This document shows positions 1-12,300 of a stretch of 64,000 nucleotides of DNA, piece after piece. Each line of letters opens with the position of its first letter. Within the stretch, counting starts at the first letter, position 1. This DNA is from Lycocorax pyrrhopterus obiensis (lineage: Eukaryota > Chordata > Aves > Passeriformes > Paradisaeidae). Position numbers and translations under genes: made by a program. The notes under the pieces were generated by a model. The model was not told the origin of the DNA. It worked only from the letters and a program-made list of their open reading frames with translations, and made no database searches. The stretch is taken from contig JACSVZ010000002.1 of NCBI GenBank assembly GCA_014706295.1, positions 103,658,431 through 103,722,430 on the forward strand, written 5' to 3'.

Positions 1-1708
1 ACAGAACCACAAAGACCTTGAGTTCATCCTCCTCAATTAAATTTGGTGTTATTATTGGCAAACATGCATAACAGTGGTTGTACCTATCTTACATGTTAAC
101 CATCTAAACAAGGGCTTCAGTCCCACTGTTTTTTAAGCACAAGGTTTCTTTTCCTGAAGTATCTCTACACTCAAAATAGAAGTGACCATTATCAAACAGA
201 TTAAAAAAAAGGCAAAAAATATTTAGATCTCTTAATGCACATGCTAAGAGACTATTTTCTTCCCAGAGCAGTTAAGGAGCTAAGCTAATGCTGCTTAAGA
301 GTATCATTCCAATTCAGAGAAAAACCCTGTATTGTAAGGAGGAATTCCAATAAAGGACAAAAGTGTCAAAAGCAAGACTGGGCAGTTAAGTGCTTAAATC
401 AAAAAATGAAGGAAGCTAAAATCTATTTGTGACTCCCCTTTTGACCACAGCTTCTCTCAGGTATTTATTGCTGTGTCCTTCACACTTAGTCTCCTCCAGT
501 CCTTGCAGCTACAATTTTATTCTCTTTTATCCCAAGCCCAGTTGAGATCCAGAAACCACCCAGGCTGTTCAACCTAGGCTGTCTGCTCAAGGACTGCCAG
601 CCCCTGTCTTCTCCCTTCATCCTAATTTTCTAGCACATTAATATGCCTTCATAACCACTTCCACCATGTGGAGGGGCAGCCACCGAGTCTCTCCCAGTCT
701 TAGACACATCTGCTCAGCTCATAAGTCCTCCTTGCCCCAAAGTCACAGTGCTCAGAGTCCTAGCAAACCTTTCATTCTTTAGCTCTTTGTGGCTTTCTCA
801 AAATCCCCATATCCATAGGTCTTGTGTACCTTTTTCCTCCCACTCCTTCAAAACAGGTAGTTAGAAACTTCTCCTCTCACAACATCCACCTCCCCCAAGC
901 CTAGAATTGTGTTTCTTTCTTCCTTTTCTGCCTTGTCCTGCTGTGGGGGACATCGTTTTGCTGTCTAAATCCTGGGAACCAATGGAGGAGCCCTAGACTG
1001 TGCAAAACCCCAGCTGTACCCCAGTCCTGGCTCTAGCCATTATGAGGTGGGGGCTGAAAATGAAAAATTACTTACAGATTTTTTTAAACTTTATTGAAGA
1101 TGAACAGATTTTTAATAGGATGGCAAAGTGTACAAGACTAACAAATATCTTGCAAAGATAGCACAGAAGGTCTACTGCTTCTCAAAAGAAAATACACAGG
1201 ATTTTAATGAGGAAAAATGATCCTTGTTTTTGCCTTGTTTTTGGAGAGGCTAATCAATCTGGCCTATTATTTCTAATTAGACAAGCCAACTTAGTAAGAA
1301 ACAATCCAATCAGTTTCTTCAGAAACGTAGATGTGCAAGGATATATATGTGTGCCGGTGCAATAGTCTGCTCAGAGATGGGTATTTTTTGTATTTCTGAT
1401 GTTCAGGCTCTGCCTTGCCACCTGCTTTCTGCCCCTCCTCCTTCACCACATCATTTCTGCTTTGCTGTTTTCTTTCCCTCTTCCTCACACAGGTTCTTTC
1501 ATTACACAGGTGACCGTCTGCCAGTCCTGTTGGGCATTTTCCCTTTCTCCTTCCAAACTGCTACTCTTCTTTCACCTTCCTGTCTAATTCAGGTTTCTGT
1601 GGCCCCTGCTTTTGCGCCCCCTCTTCCCTTTCCTCAAAGGATATAAGAAACCATGATTTTCCCAGGGCACAGTAGCCTGCATAGAATGGTAGCAGTCCAG
1701 CAGAGTGA
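1..1708. other. Unique non-coding stretch, partly pyrimidine-rich
   Basis: I recognise no gene, RNA gene or repeat here. The plus strand is pyrimidine-rich in two places, roughly 420-960 and 1390-1640, which creates short open frames of up to 99 codons on low-complexity sequence; I do not regard them as genes. Confidence 0.6.
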
Positions 1709-1806
1709 GGATGTCAGATTGTGAGCTCTTGAGGACAAGGACTATACTTATGTTTCTCATATATATTGAAATTACTTTGCCACCTACATAATGGTTAATA
1801 AAATGA
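1709..1806 (+). repeat. Ancient L2/MIR-type LINE/SINE 3' tail fragment
   Basis: The stretch reads as a decayed copy of the shared amniote L2/MIR-like 3' tail. A GATTGTGAGCTCTTGAGGAC block is followed by an AAGGACTATACTTATG block, then a CCACCTACATAATGG block, and it ends in an AATAAAATG-like terminus. The order and spacing match the family tail as I know it, with many substitutions and an AT-rich interruption in the middle. No coding part is present. Such fragments are rare and old in birds. Orientation is plus. The family (L2 or a MIR-like SINE carrying the same tail) cannot be settled by eye. Confidence 0.55.
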
Positions 1807-3261
1807 GCATTGGTGTCAATACACCTTCCCTTTGCTCCATTTTCTGAAAGCTATTGTTGCTTATATTACACTGCTAACACAGACTTTACAGCATCATTCC
1901 TGTCTTTATTGAATTGAGACTCATGACTTTTTCAACACCATTCATATAAATGTTGTTATAAAATCAGAAGAATAAAGACTCTTCAGTTCCATGAAGGGAG
2001 ATAGTGTGCAAAGGACTTTTATTCCAGTCATATTGATTTCAATTACTTCTGTAACAAGACTGCTGCCTGACATATAACACAGCCAAAATGAGAATTTAGA
2101 GTTCATCTGCAACATTTTGTCTTTCCTTTGCTTGTATAAACAACTGTTTAGGTAAGTTTGCCAAGTTTTAACACATAGATGATGACCTAATGCAGAACAT
2201 ACAGATTAGATGAGGTTTCAGAATAAATTATAAATTATTAAGCATTGTCAGTATCCTTAAATTAAAGCTACATGTATCTTGTGTAGACACACAGAAAGAA
2301 AACACTGTTTGTGGAAGTGAGAGACATGTAGTGGTTGGATCCAGATTTCTTCATTTTGGATAGTTTGGATAGTTCCTATTTACAACTTGAAAAGAAGACT
2401 TCCTGAAAAATGCTTGGGATTAAGGGCATTTTATTTTCTGATTTTTATGTAGATCTTCCCTCCTCTCTTAGTTGTTTGTAATCCATTGATTTGATATATG
2501 TCCTCATTTTCCTCATAATTCTTAAGTATGAGAATTATCAAGTTAAAATGTGTTTCCCTGCCAGAAGAAAAAGTGCTTGTTTCCTGAATTGCCTTCAGGT
2601 TATGAAATCTTCCCAAGGAAAACACCATACACTTTTATATTTTGTTATAGGCAAGGCCCTGTTCACTCTTGCAAAACTGAGGAATTTAACAAATTTTCTC
2701 CTTGTAGAAGGTTATCACCCCCTAAAAAAATTAAAATTAAAAAATAGAGTTTGGAATGTTCCTGAAACTATAGCATAAACAATTAGGAAATTGCAATTTT
2801 TGCACCCACTGATGATTAATTAATGTCAGACTTCACAAATGTCAGTAATGGCAGGTTTAGCAAGACAGACGCAGTTCATGCGCTTATTCCATTACAAGCT
2901 TCCCACACTTGTTAACTGAAGTGCCCCTATCTCTGTTGCCAAAACTTTCACCTTTCTACTTCCTCCAACAGCTCATAAGAAGTTAACTTTATTAATAAAG
3001 ACTGTTAAAATACAATGAAAGGTAAATTCAATGTAATATGAAAATTCCAAACATAGGAAATACTGTGCTACGCTACTATTTTTAACTTTTAAATAGTAGA
3101 AATCTGCATTCTCATTTATTTGCAACTGACTGAAAATGCAAGAGAAAATAGAGATCTAAAGCTCAGCTTGCTGCAGAGCACATAACTATTTTAATCTATC
3201 AAGTAAAATGTCTTCAGAAGCTTGTTGCTAGCATCAAAAGGGAAGGGAGCAATAAATAGTA
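1807..3261. other. AT-rich non-coding stretch, nothing recognised
   Basis: No gene or identifiable repeat. The part at about 2790-2935 differs from its surroundings: it is free of simple repeats, holds a TGATTAATTAATG core and several ATTA/TAAT sites, and keeps a few CpGs. It resembles conserved vertebrate non-coding elements in composition, but conservation cannot be judged from one sequence. Confidence 0.5.
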
Positions 3262-4362
3262 GGAAATGGCCAAAAATTGACATCAGTAGACAGAATAAGC
3301 AGACTTCAGTAAGGTTTGTGACACTGTCCCCCATAAGATCCTCACAGCTTGGGCTGGATGAGAAGACAGTGGGGTGACAAATGGCAGAACATGTGAGTGG
3401 TGATCAGTGGCATGAAGTCTAGTCGGAAGCCAGTGGCTAGCAGTGTTTCCCTGGGACCCAGTCCCATTCAACACCTTCATTACTGATCTGGATGATGGAG
3501 CAGAGCATTCCCTCAGCAAGAGGGGCTGATGACACAAAACTGGGAGGAGTTGCTGATACACCAGAGCTGTGCCCTGGTCCCAAAGGACCTCAACAGGCTA
3601 GAGAAATGTGCTGCCAGAAACCTCACAAAGCTCAACAAGGGGAAGTGCAAAGTCCTACACCTGAGAGGAGCAGTCCCAGTCACTACCAGTTCTGGGGACC
3701 ATCTGGCTGGAAAGCAGCTTGGCAGACAAGGACCTGGAAGCTCTGGTGGAACCAAAGCTGAACATGACCCAGCAATGTGCAAAGAAGATTAATGCATGGG
3801 CTGCACTAGAAGGAGTGTTACCAGCAGGGCAAGCCAGCTGATTCTTCCCCTCTGTTCAGCACAGAGGCCACATATGGAGTCCTTGATCCAGTTCTGGTCT
3901 TTCCAGTACAAGGGAGACATGGACATACCAGAGAGAATCCAGCAAAGGGCCACAAAGTTGATGAAGGACCATTTTTCCTGTGAGGAAAGGCTGAGAGAGC
4001 TCAGCCTGGAGAAGAAAAGGCTCAGGGAGAAATAGTCAATGCATACAAACAGCTGAAGGGAAGATGCAGAGCAGATAGAGCCAGGCTCTTTCCAGTGGTG
4101 GCCAGTGACAGAACAAAAGGAGCTAACTAAAACAAAACACGTTCCCTCTTAATATCAGGAAACTTTTTTTTGCTGTGAGGGTGACCAAGCACTAGCACAA
4201 GTTGTCCAGGGAGGTTGTGGGTTCTCCCTCCTCGAAGATATTCAAAAGCCACAGTGCTGAGCAACTTGCTTTAGGTGGCCCTGCTTGAGGCAGAGGTTTG
4301 GACTAGATGACCTCCAGAGAATCCCTTCAGCCTTAGCCTTTCTGTGATCCTTTGATTCTCTG
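3262..4362 (+). mobile_element. CR1 LINE, 5'-truncated, reverse-transcriptase C-terminal part and 3' UTR
   Basis: This is a 5'-truncated Chicken Repeat 1 non-LTR retrotransposon on the plus strand. Translating in successive frames recovers the C-terminal half of the CR1 reverse transcriptase: an ADDTKLGGVADTP segment near 3528-3566 that carries the catalytic ADD motif, then, after a frame change, LDRLEK-like and NKGKCKVLHL-like blocks (3570-3665), then an IQQRATKLMKDH block and an EERLRELSLEKKRL block (3938-4025). Stops and frameshifts separate these blocks, so no active protein is made. The 3' UTR follows, with the family's GGACTAGATGACCTCCAGAG block at about 4292-4318. The copy ends in two or three degenerate octamers of the ATTCTATG type at about 4340-4362. 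As is usual for CR1, no target-site duplication is evident. Confidence 0.93.
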
Positions 4363-5935
4363 AAAATTTCAAATTAATCTCCAAAAGCTGATTTAATACA
4401 ATGATAAGGACATAAAACAGAGGATAAAAGTACCTGTTACTGGTGCCATCTCTAATACCTGTGGCTAGTAGCAGGGTTATTAATGTCTTAATCTGTTTAT
4501 CTTTCACTTCTGCTATTACATTGGTTTTGGATCTTCAGACAATTACTGTAAATCAGTATTGTCTTTTGTTTGTCTTCTTTAAACCTCTATGGTTTATAAA
4601 GACTATCTAGACAATGTCTTTTCCTTGTCTGAGTGGCTTCAAAAGGGAAAAATATTGGTTTCAATTTTTTCTTACTCCAGATTTACAGGGTTGGTCTCTA
4701 GAGAGGTGACTGGAACAAGTGAGAGTGGCACTTGGAGAACTGAATATTTCTGACAAAGTTTCAGAAAAGCCAAACCAAAGATTAAAAAATACTCTGTCAG
4801 CTTGAGAGCTAAACCAGCTGGCAGGCAATGTAGAAAAATGAAAATATTCCCATGCTTTATAATCGAAGTGGAAAATCCACTGAGGAAAACCCATGTTCCT
4901 TTTCATTTTTCCTTTCTACTTGTATCATCAGTTTTCATGATCTCTGGATGAGGCAACAGGCTGTCATGACAATTGTCAAGAGACAGAGCTTTAACACAAG
5001 ATATTAGAAATTCTAGAAGAGGACTGCAGTGTCAAAGCAGATAGGCCCCAGTAAATCCCTTAAGCTGTGCTGGAACAGGCAAGGACACACAGACAGCAGT
5101 GCATGAGGCTCACTGTGGTTCTGAAATTGCACTTCTGATCTTACAGGCTTATCAAGAAGTGCCCAACAATTCATCCTCTCGCTTTCAAATGGACTTTTAT
5201 CCTGCAGCTATGATGGATCCATGAGAGAGCTTAGGCATGCTGTCATTTTTTTTAAGAAAGAAGAAAACAGATGTTCATAAATGGAAAAATTTAAGTTCAT
5301 TCTTTCACTTAAAATCTATTACATGTGTAAAAACCTTTTAGAAATACTGTGTAGCAATTGTTTATCAGTCCTATGACCTTTTACTAGAAAATTTTACATA
5401 GATGTTTGTCATTATAAATTTTAGACTACTAAGTTTTGCAAACATATTCTATTCTAGTCTAAAATTTTAGTCTGCTGACTTATACATATATGCACATAAG
5501 CCTATGGAAATCAAGTGTCCAAACAGGGACTTTCACAGCATTTAGATAATTTGCCTTGCCCATCTTCAAAATTCTTCAGTAACAGATGGCTGTCAGAGAA
5601 CTTCCTGAGAGCAGAGAACTTCCTGCAAAATTGTGAAAACGTGTAACTCACTTTTATTAAGGGTCATTCAGGCGGTTCCCATGTCACTTGGCAGTTTGAC
5701 GGGACTTTGCATCGTACAAATTCCCCTTCAAATGCCCCACGCTGGTACAGATTCCATGTGAAATGACTCATGTGAGATCAAGACCCAGGGAGGAGAAGAA
5801 CAGAGCGGAAAATGGGCAGTACAGACCTAAGAGACAGCTCTGCTGCTCTGTATCACTCGATATGTGAGAAGACTGTGATGACAATCGGTTTCCAAAAGAA
5901 CCTTTCCACCCACAGCAATAATTGTGGCCTCACAT

Positions 5936-5959
5936 CCTTTTGCCAAACCTTTTGCCAAA
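5936..5959. repeat. 12-bp unit, two perfect tandem copies
   Basis: The unit CCTTTTGCCAAA occurs twice in direct succession without mismatch, followed by a further CC. It is a small tandem duplication with no evident role. Confidence 0.85.
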
Positions 5960-7498
5960 CCAGGAACTCCCCTGTGAGCAGGTAGCAGACAGAAACCCCA
6001 GATTTCTAGCAATTTAGGTGTGCCAAACTAGGAAGCAGAATAACAACATTTTGCTTTTCCCAGTATCCTGCTGTCTTAGCCAGGTGCGAAGCCTTAGCCT
6101 TAGCCTGCCACAGACTCACTGCTGGCTTAGTGGAAACACTTGTACACAAATTTAGAGAGCCACAGTCCCAGCTTTGGCTTGTGCTACCAACAACACAGTG
6201 CTTGCTTCCAAGATGAGGTTTGGACATTGTGGGGAAATTGGAAAAAATCTAAGAAGGTGCTTTCATAGTCCTAACCACGTTCTGCTTTATACTTTGCATT
6301 AACTACCCACTCTTTGAGAGCACCCAGACATATTGACTCTAAGGTTGCTCTACGTTTTCTAAGTACATGGAGAAACTTAGTTCCTTTGTGAGTTTTTCAG
6401 GGTGGAATATTTAACCACCTTACACTCTACCTTATCATAAATCATGGTAATGGTTGTGGAAATAGTCCCTGCAGGGTGCCTTGAGGTGTAGCTGACTCAT
6501 GACTAAACACTACTTTGAAGTTTTACAGTTGTATTTTATTTTTCAGGGAGTAAACAGTGCAACTGCAGGAGAAATAACACTTTTGAAAAGTAGTGCAGTA
6601 ACAAGGGCCAAACACATTTGATGTGCAAATAAAACAAGAAATTAAAAAGTTTGCTTGTAACTGCTGGGTACCTCTTGTTGTCATGGTGCTTCTAGAAACC
6701 TTCCTATCTGTTATCTGCTTTGTTTTCCCAGTGCCATTAATTGCTCAGGCCTTAGGAAACTGGATTTGTCACTCATAGTTGGGCTGTGGGATACACAAAT
6801 GATGATGTGACATGCTCTGCATTCTGAATGGGAACATGCTTCATTTATAATTCACTAAAAGGCATTATTTTAAGAATATTTTTCAAAATAAGATGATAAA
6901 TTCAGATTGTGCTCCTTGTTTTTATAATCTAATGATGGGCTTCTTACCTTTCAAAGTCTGCATTGTTTTGTGTCAAGAAACCAGTCTCTTAAATATTTGC
7001 AACACGGCCTGAAGCAATTCATTTAGACACTTAGACCTGCATTTCCTCTTTTAATCCTGGACTACTGTCAAAAACATGAGACAGAGGCCTTTCCATGAAG
7101 AAATCTATAACGAACAATTAGGCATTGCTCCATCTGAGGGGAACTTGGGCAGATGGGGGGTTACAAGAAAATTAATAAAATCTCATACAGGCACTGAACT
7201 TGTCATCTCTTTCTTAACATTGATATTGGTAAAGGCTTGTCCAGACAAATTTATCCATTCATTCCACATGACAAAAGCAGAAATAGAGAAGTACAGTTAC
7301 AACAAACCCAGAAATTAATCCAACTGGCAAGGACTGCAAGTTTCACAGAAGGAAGCCCAAAAAGCCTTTACAGCTCAAACAATAGAAGATGCCGAATACC
7401 ACAGGCACATTGCTTTTTTAGTCACCTTTTTTCCATGTTGCTGGGTACAAGAAGCTGACGAAGTAGAGAAATAAAGAGGCAAAAGAATATGAAAAAAT

Positions 7499-7546
7499 AC
7501 CAAAGGTGTGAAGTGGTAAAAGGTGTGAGAGAGACCAAAGGTGTGA
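7499..7546. repeat. Short direct repeat of a GGTGTGA-containing word
   Basis: ACCAAAGGTGTGAA is found at 7499-7512 and again at 7533-7546, with a third, partial AAAGGTGTGA at about 7519-7528. It looks like local slippage in purine-rich DNA. Confidence 0.65.
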
Positions 7547-9265
7547 AACAGAAATAGGAAAGATCTCCCAAAAGAAGACAGGAAAGAATGCTCAACCATC
7601 ATCCATCGATTGAGATGCACTATTTCATTAAAGGCTATATGCAAGGTATCTTTATTTGAAGAGAGCATGGGAACAAGCAGAGAATAATTTAATTTGAGAA
7701 CAATAAGTTGGTTGAAAATCAGGTTTCATTTCCCCTTAAATAATTCACAAATTATGATCAAATCCAGTAAGCATTTGGGAAACAATTTGAAAGGGGACAG
7801 CGCTGCAGATTGACTGTGCTGGTGGCGTGTTTCCCCCTTTGCCTCGAGCAGCAGGGGATCAGGACACACACAGAGGCCAGGGTGGGACGCCTTCTCCTGG
7901 TACATTTGAGCATTTGGGATAAAACCAGGGTGCTCCACATGCTAAGTTCATTAATCACTTTCAGACAGCACTGATTTTGCTCTTGAAGACGCCTAAGAAT
8001 TTATCTATCTGAGGTTATATCACTATTACTATTTTGATGTTTTGGATGTACCAGGAAATAAAAGTTACACTTGATATCAAAAGGTTCATTATGTCAAACA
8101 AAATTACATTTTTTCAGGTACTTATGTTGCCATAATTACACTGTCACTAACCTTCTTCTCTCCACATTTCTCAGAGAAAAATCAATTATTCTCACAGCTT
8201 AATTAGCAAGAAATATGTCAGGATAAACTGCTTGAATCATTTTAAATTATTGTATTCATTCTTATCAGGGTTTTATTTATCGTCAACATTAAAAGAGGAT
8301 ATTAGCTCTGTAGCATTTCCACAAGCAGGCTGACAAGTTTGCATTTGTAGAAGTGCATTTCATGTTCCTTGTGTCAGAGCTTCTTTTCATTTGAAGATAA
8401 CTTTACAATACTTGAAAAGTCTGAACTGAAATTTTGTAGCATGGGAACCTATTTCAAAATAATTTTTCAGCTACATATCCCTGTGTACACATGCAGTTAC
8501 TGTTACAGCTGAATATTTTAGTTCTTTCAGAAAAATAAAAAGAAAAAAGTGGGAGAGTGACAGGAAAATACTTAATTTTTTTCCAGCATAAAGAGTGTTG
8601 ATAACCTTCCCTCTAAAAGGATACACCTTGATATTTTGGAATTTGTGCTTAAAACATAACAAGGGAGTATTTTTCGTGCTAAATATATTGCTTTTAACTT
8701 CTGCTAAGTCCTAGCTGAGAATGACTTATTTTTTAGAAAAACCCTGTTTCACATGTGTAGCAGAGAAACATTCTAAATTGTTTCTGCTGTTAACTCCACT
8801 AAAACATCTTGTTCCAGGATAAGCAGGGCATCTCTGAGCTCTGGATTGTGTTGGGGTGTACTAGGTTTGGGGTAGGTACGTGGAACCCGTCCCCTTCTGC
8901 CCAAGTCTGTGGGTTGACAGTATCGCATTGCACTGCCTGATCACACTCTGCTTCTTCCCTGCTCCACTTACTGCACAAGACAAGAGATTACTGGGGCTGT
9001 GAAGTGAAGGAAAATGCCAGCTGCAGGACCCTGCCTTTCGCCTGCAAAATCAAGTAGGTAAGGGAGGAACAGGGCAGGAAACAGCTCATGGAAGAGTTTC
9101 CTTGCATATCAAGTGCATGCTGCCCCTAAGAACCAGCTCCTTGCCTTGCCTCAGATATGATACTAAGGAAAGGTACTTCAATTTAAGAAGCTCATTATCC
9201 AAAGGAACCTACTTGGGGTCCTGGTGTCTGATGTTCTGAAGTGCACGGGCAGATGTGTCAGCAGG

Positions 9266-9331
9266 GACTGTGCTTTAAATGTCTAAAGTGAGGATTTTGA
9301 CTGTGCTTTAAATGTCTAAAGTGAGGGTTTT
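9266..9331. repeat. 33-bp tandem duplication, two near-identical copies
   Basis: A 33-bp unit beginning GACTGTGCTTTAAATG occupies 9266-9298 and is repeated head to tail at 9299-9331. The copies differ at one or two positions, including GAGGATTTT against GAGGGTTTT. Near-identity suggests a recent duplication, and its length could vary between individuals. Confidence 0.92.
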
Positions 9332-12300
9332 GGTTGTTATCCTCCGGAAAATTAGAAATGAGATGTCCAAGGGAAGTGGGTAGATTTTATATTCATTGCC
9401 TCGGCTCCCAAGCAATAAAAGTGAGATAATACCTCACAGGAATTGTGAAAATTAGGAAATTAATTATTAATACATTACCAGATACGTGGGTTAGTTACTG
9501 GGGCAATACAGTGACAAATGCCATTGAGAAGCATGTAAGGAAAGGAGAAATTCTGTACCCTGGTGCACAAATTGTATTTGGTACATTAGATGTGAGGAGA
9601 AAGAGATGGTTGAAGACTAGGGGAAAATAGCGTTTTTTAAAATGATTCTGATCTAAGCATCACTGTTGTCAGCTACTAAATGAGGCAGGGCATCTATGGA
9701 AAGATTTAAATGTGCTTCTGTCTTCAGAGTGCAGGGCTAAATGAAGATCAGGTAGGTTGATTTAATTTCAACATTTCCTAACTTACTAGTGTTTGTTTTT
9801 GAAATGTGATCAGTATCCTTAGCACATGCTTCCCCTCTGAAGAAAGTTAAACCCCATGTTAATGATAAAACAATCCTCCTCTCACCAATACTGTGGGTAT
9901 TGAGGTAAAGAGATCTAAATATTTCTTAAATTTTTCATTGTATAAAACTCATAGTACTTCACTATATGTGACAGTCTTATAGTTGCAATGCTTCCTACAC
10001 ACTTGCAATAGTCAACGTTATTGAAATGCTATGCAAAATGGGCAACTCAGGAACTCAGGAGCAATTAAAATTACTGATAACCTAATCAGAAAGCTGGATG
10101 AAAATCACCACAATGCAATGGATTTATTTCAGAGAAATACCAGGATAATATTCAGAAATAGTCTTGATTTTATCTGCATGAGTTTCCATCTCTTCAGAAT
10201 TACAAATAGGACTATGCAAAATACTTTTTGAATCTCTAATTGCTCTATTCCAATTGTAATTTAATTTTAAGCACCTTGCTTTAAATATTCTCAGATTTAC
10301 AGTTACATCTGGTTGAAAAAATGGAATAAAAAAATTCACAAAAATGGTGATAGTATTCCCTTACTTCCCTTTTGTGTCCAACTGAAATAAAATGAATGGT
10401 TGGGTTGTTTAGAGGGTTGTTTATAAGCTTTCCTTTTTTTTTCCTTTCTTGTTTTTATCACTTTGCAAGTTTTCAAAACTTTTTCAATTGTTAAAAAAGT
10501 CACTGAGTTGCAGGATAAAGATTTACATTACTTCCTTTATATACAGGGCTGTTGGATTTTTACTTCAGAACTCAGATGGTTTTCAAGAGTTGCAGAGTGG
10601 CAAATGGAAACATGGAAGCCTTTCCTCTAAAAATTCTTACGAATGGATTTAATTTACTGACAAAGGAAAAAAAGTACTCATATTCATGCCTTTTAAACCT
10701 TTAAAACATTTTTAAAAATATGTATTTTTTCAAAACTATTTATTTCACTCCCTTAAAATAATGGGGCTAAAGAGGCAGGGCTATTTGACTGATTATTGTC
10801 CAGAATAAACTGGAATGCAATATTCTCACCAGCTACATATCCATTCCCAAGAATATTTTCTTTCTGCATTATTTCTTGAATTCTGACTTTAGTAAGTACA
10901 ATTATAAGGAAAAATGAAAAATGAGACAGAAACAAGTATGTTCAGTTTAGAGTACAAGGAAGTATTTGATTGCCAGTGATTTGGTTAAAGGCTGGTCATA
11001 GAGTTTCCACGAATTTCCACACTAATCTATTGTGCTATTTTTAATCTATTTTTTATTTGCAACAATATGTTTAATTTTAAAAATATAATGGAAGATTAAG
11101 TAGAAAAAGCAGGTAAATGGAGATGAGATAAGAGTAGTTGGGTTATGCACCCTACAGGGGAGCACAGGCTGACTCTAAAAGATAAATCATCCTGAGGACA
11201 AAATCTGTTCCTTGCTGGGAAGTCCCAGGAGTCTATATCCTGCACACTGGCACCAGACTCTTCCTTTCCAACATAAATTCTCACAAGTTTTGTTTATAAT
11301 CAAGACAAAGTGATAGGAATGGAAAGCACAAGCACTAAGTGAGCTGAAATTCCAGTATTATACTTGTTGCCTGTCCTTCGTGAACTTCACTCTTTGCAGA
11401 AATAGATGTTTGATGAAGAAAAGGGGACTGAGTATCAACAGAACACTCACCTTCAGCAAGTGGGAGGATAAATGAAAGAACTCTTCACCGGGCAAGATAT
11501 TTCTTATTCTTAGTTCATTTCTTAGGGAAAAAAACCCCACATCTGTTTGATAGATCCTCCTAGCAACCACTTTTGTGCATAAGCATCTTATATGTCTGTT
11601 TCTCCTTGAAAAACTGTTGCATAAAAGCCAACTTTTTATTCAATTACTGACCCTCATGAAGAAGAAATTAAATCCTCGATGCAGTAAAGAATGTGTTTAA
11701 TGGAGGAAAAAAAGTATTTATTTTATATGTTTATTGGGGGTAGGAACAAAAGTGTTATGCTGTAAAGACAGTTTGTGTGTTTATATCCACATTCAGGAGT
11801 TTTCACATGCTGAAAAACATTCCAGCTTGAAAATGTACATTTCACTTCTTGATGTAGATTTGTGCTTAATTTTTTATTAAGTCAGCTGGGAACCTCAAAT
11901 GTACCAAAAGCACAGAAAATTATTAAGTAAATAATCCTGCTATGTAAAAGTCATCCAAAAAAAAATCTTGAATTCTTGACTATCTCACAGTTCAATTCTT
12001 ACACAGGAATTTGGTAGGACACTGGACAGAAAATTCTTTGTGGAAGTCTACAAACGCACTAAAGTCACTCCCAGTCCCTGTGAGTCAGGATCAGGCTTCA
12101 TGCTTGTAACTACAGCAGCAAATAGTGAGCACTAGGTAATTCCAGCTGTGCAAAGCATATTGAAACTAAATTTTGGAATCACTTCTCTGTTTAATAGCTA
12201 TTAGTTGCTCTACAATAGTATAGAGTTTAATGAGACCATAAGGAGGAAACACTTGAAATTTAAAGGTAGAAATTACATCAAAATATATATTATCTTTTTT

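Larger units (their letters stand above)
4363..9265. other. Long unique non-coding stretch
   Basis: No gene, RNA gene or sizeable repeat recognised. It contains a short exon-like open segment at 5147-5224, a 12-bp tandem duplication at 5936-5959, and a repeated ACCAAAGGTGTGAA word near 7499-7546. The parts at about 7790-7950 and 8800-9150 are somewhat richer in G+C, but their open frames are short and look like nothing known. Confidence 0.55.

Noticed and set aside
1347..1646. 99-codon plus-strand frame rich in Pro, Ser and Phe
   Set aside because: Translation of a pyrimidine-rich low-complexity stretch.
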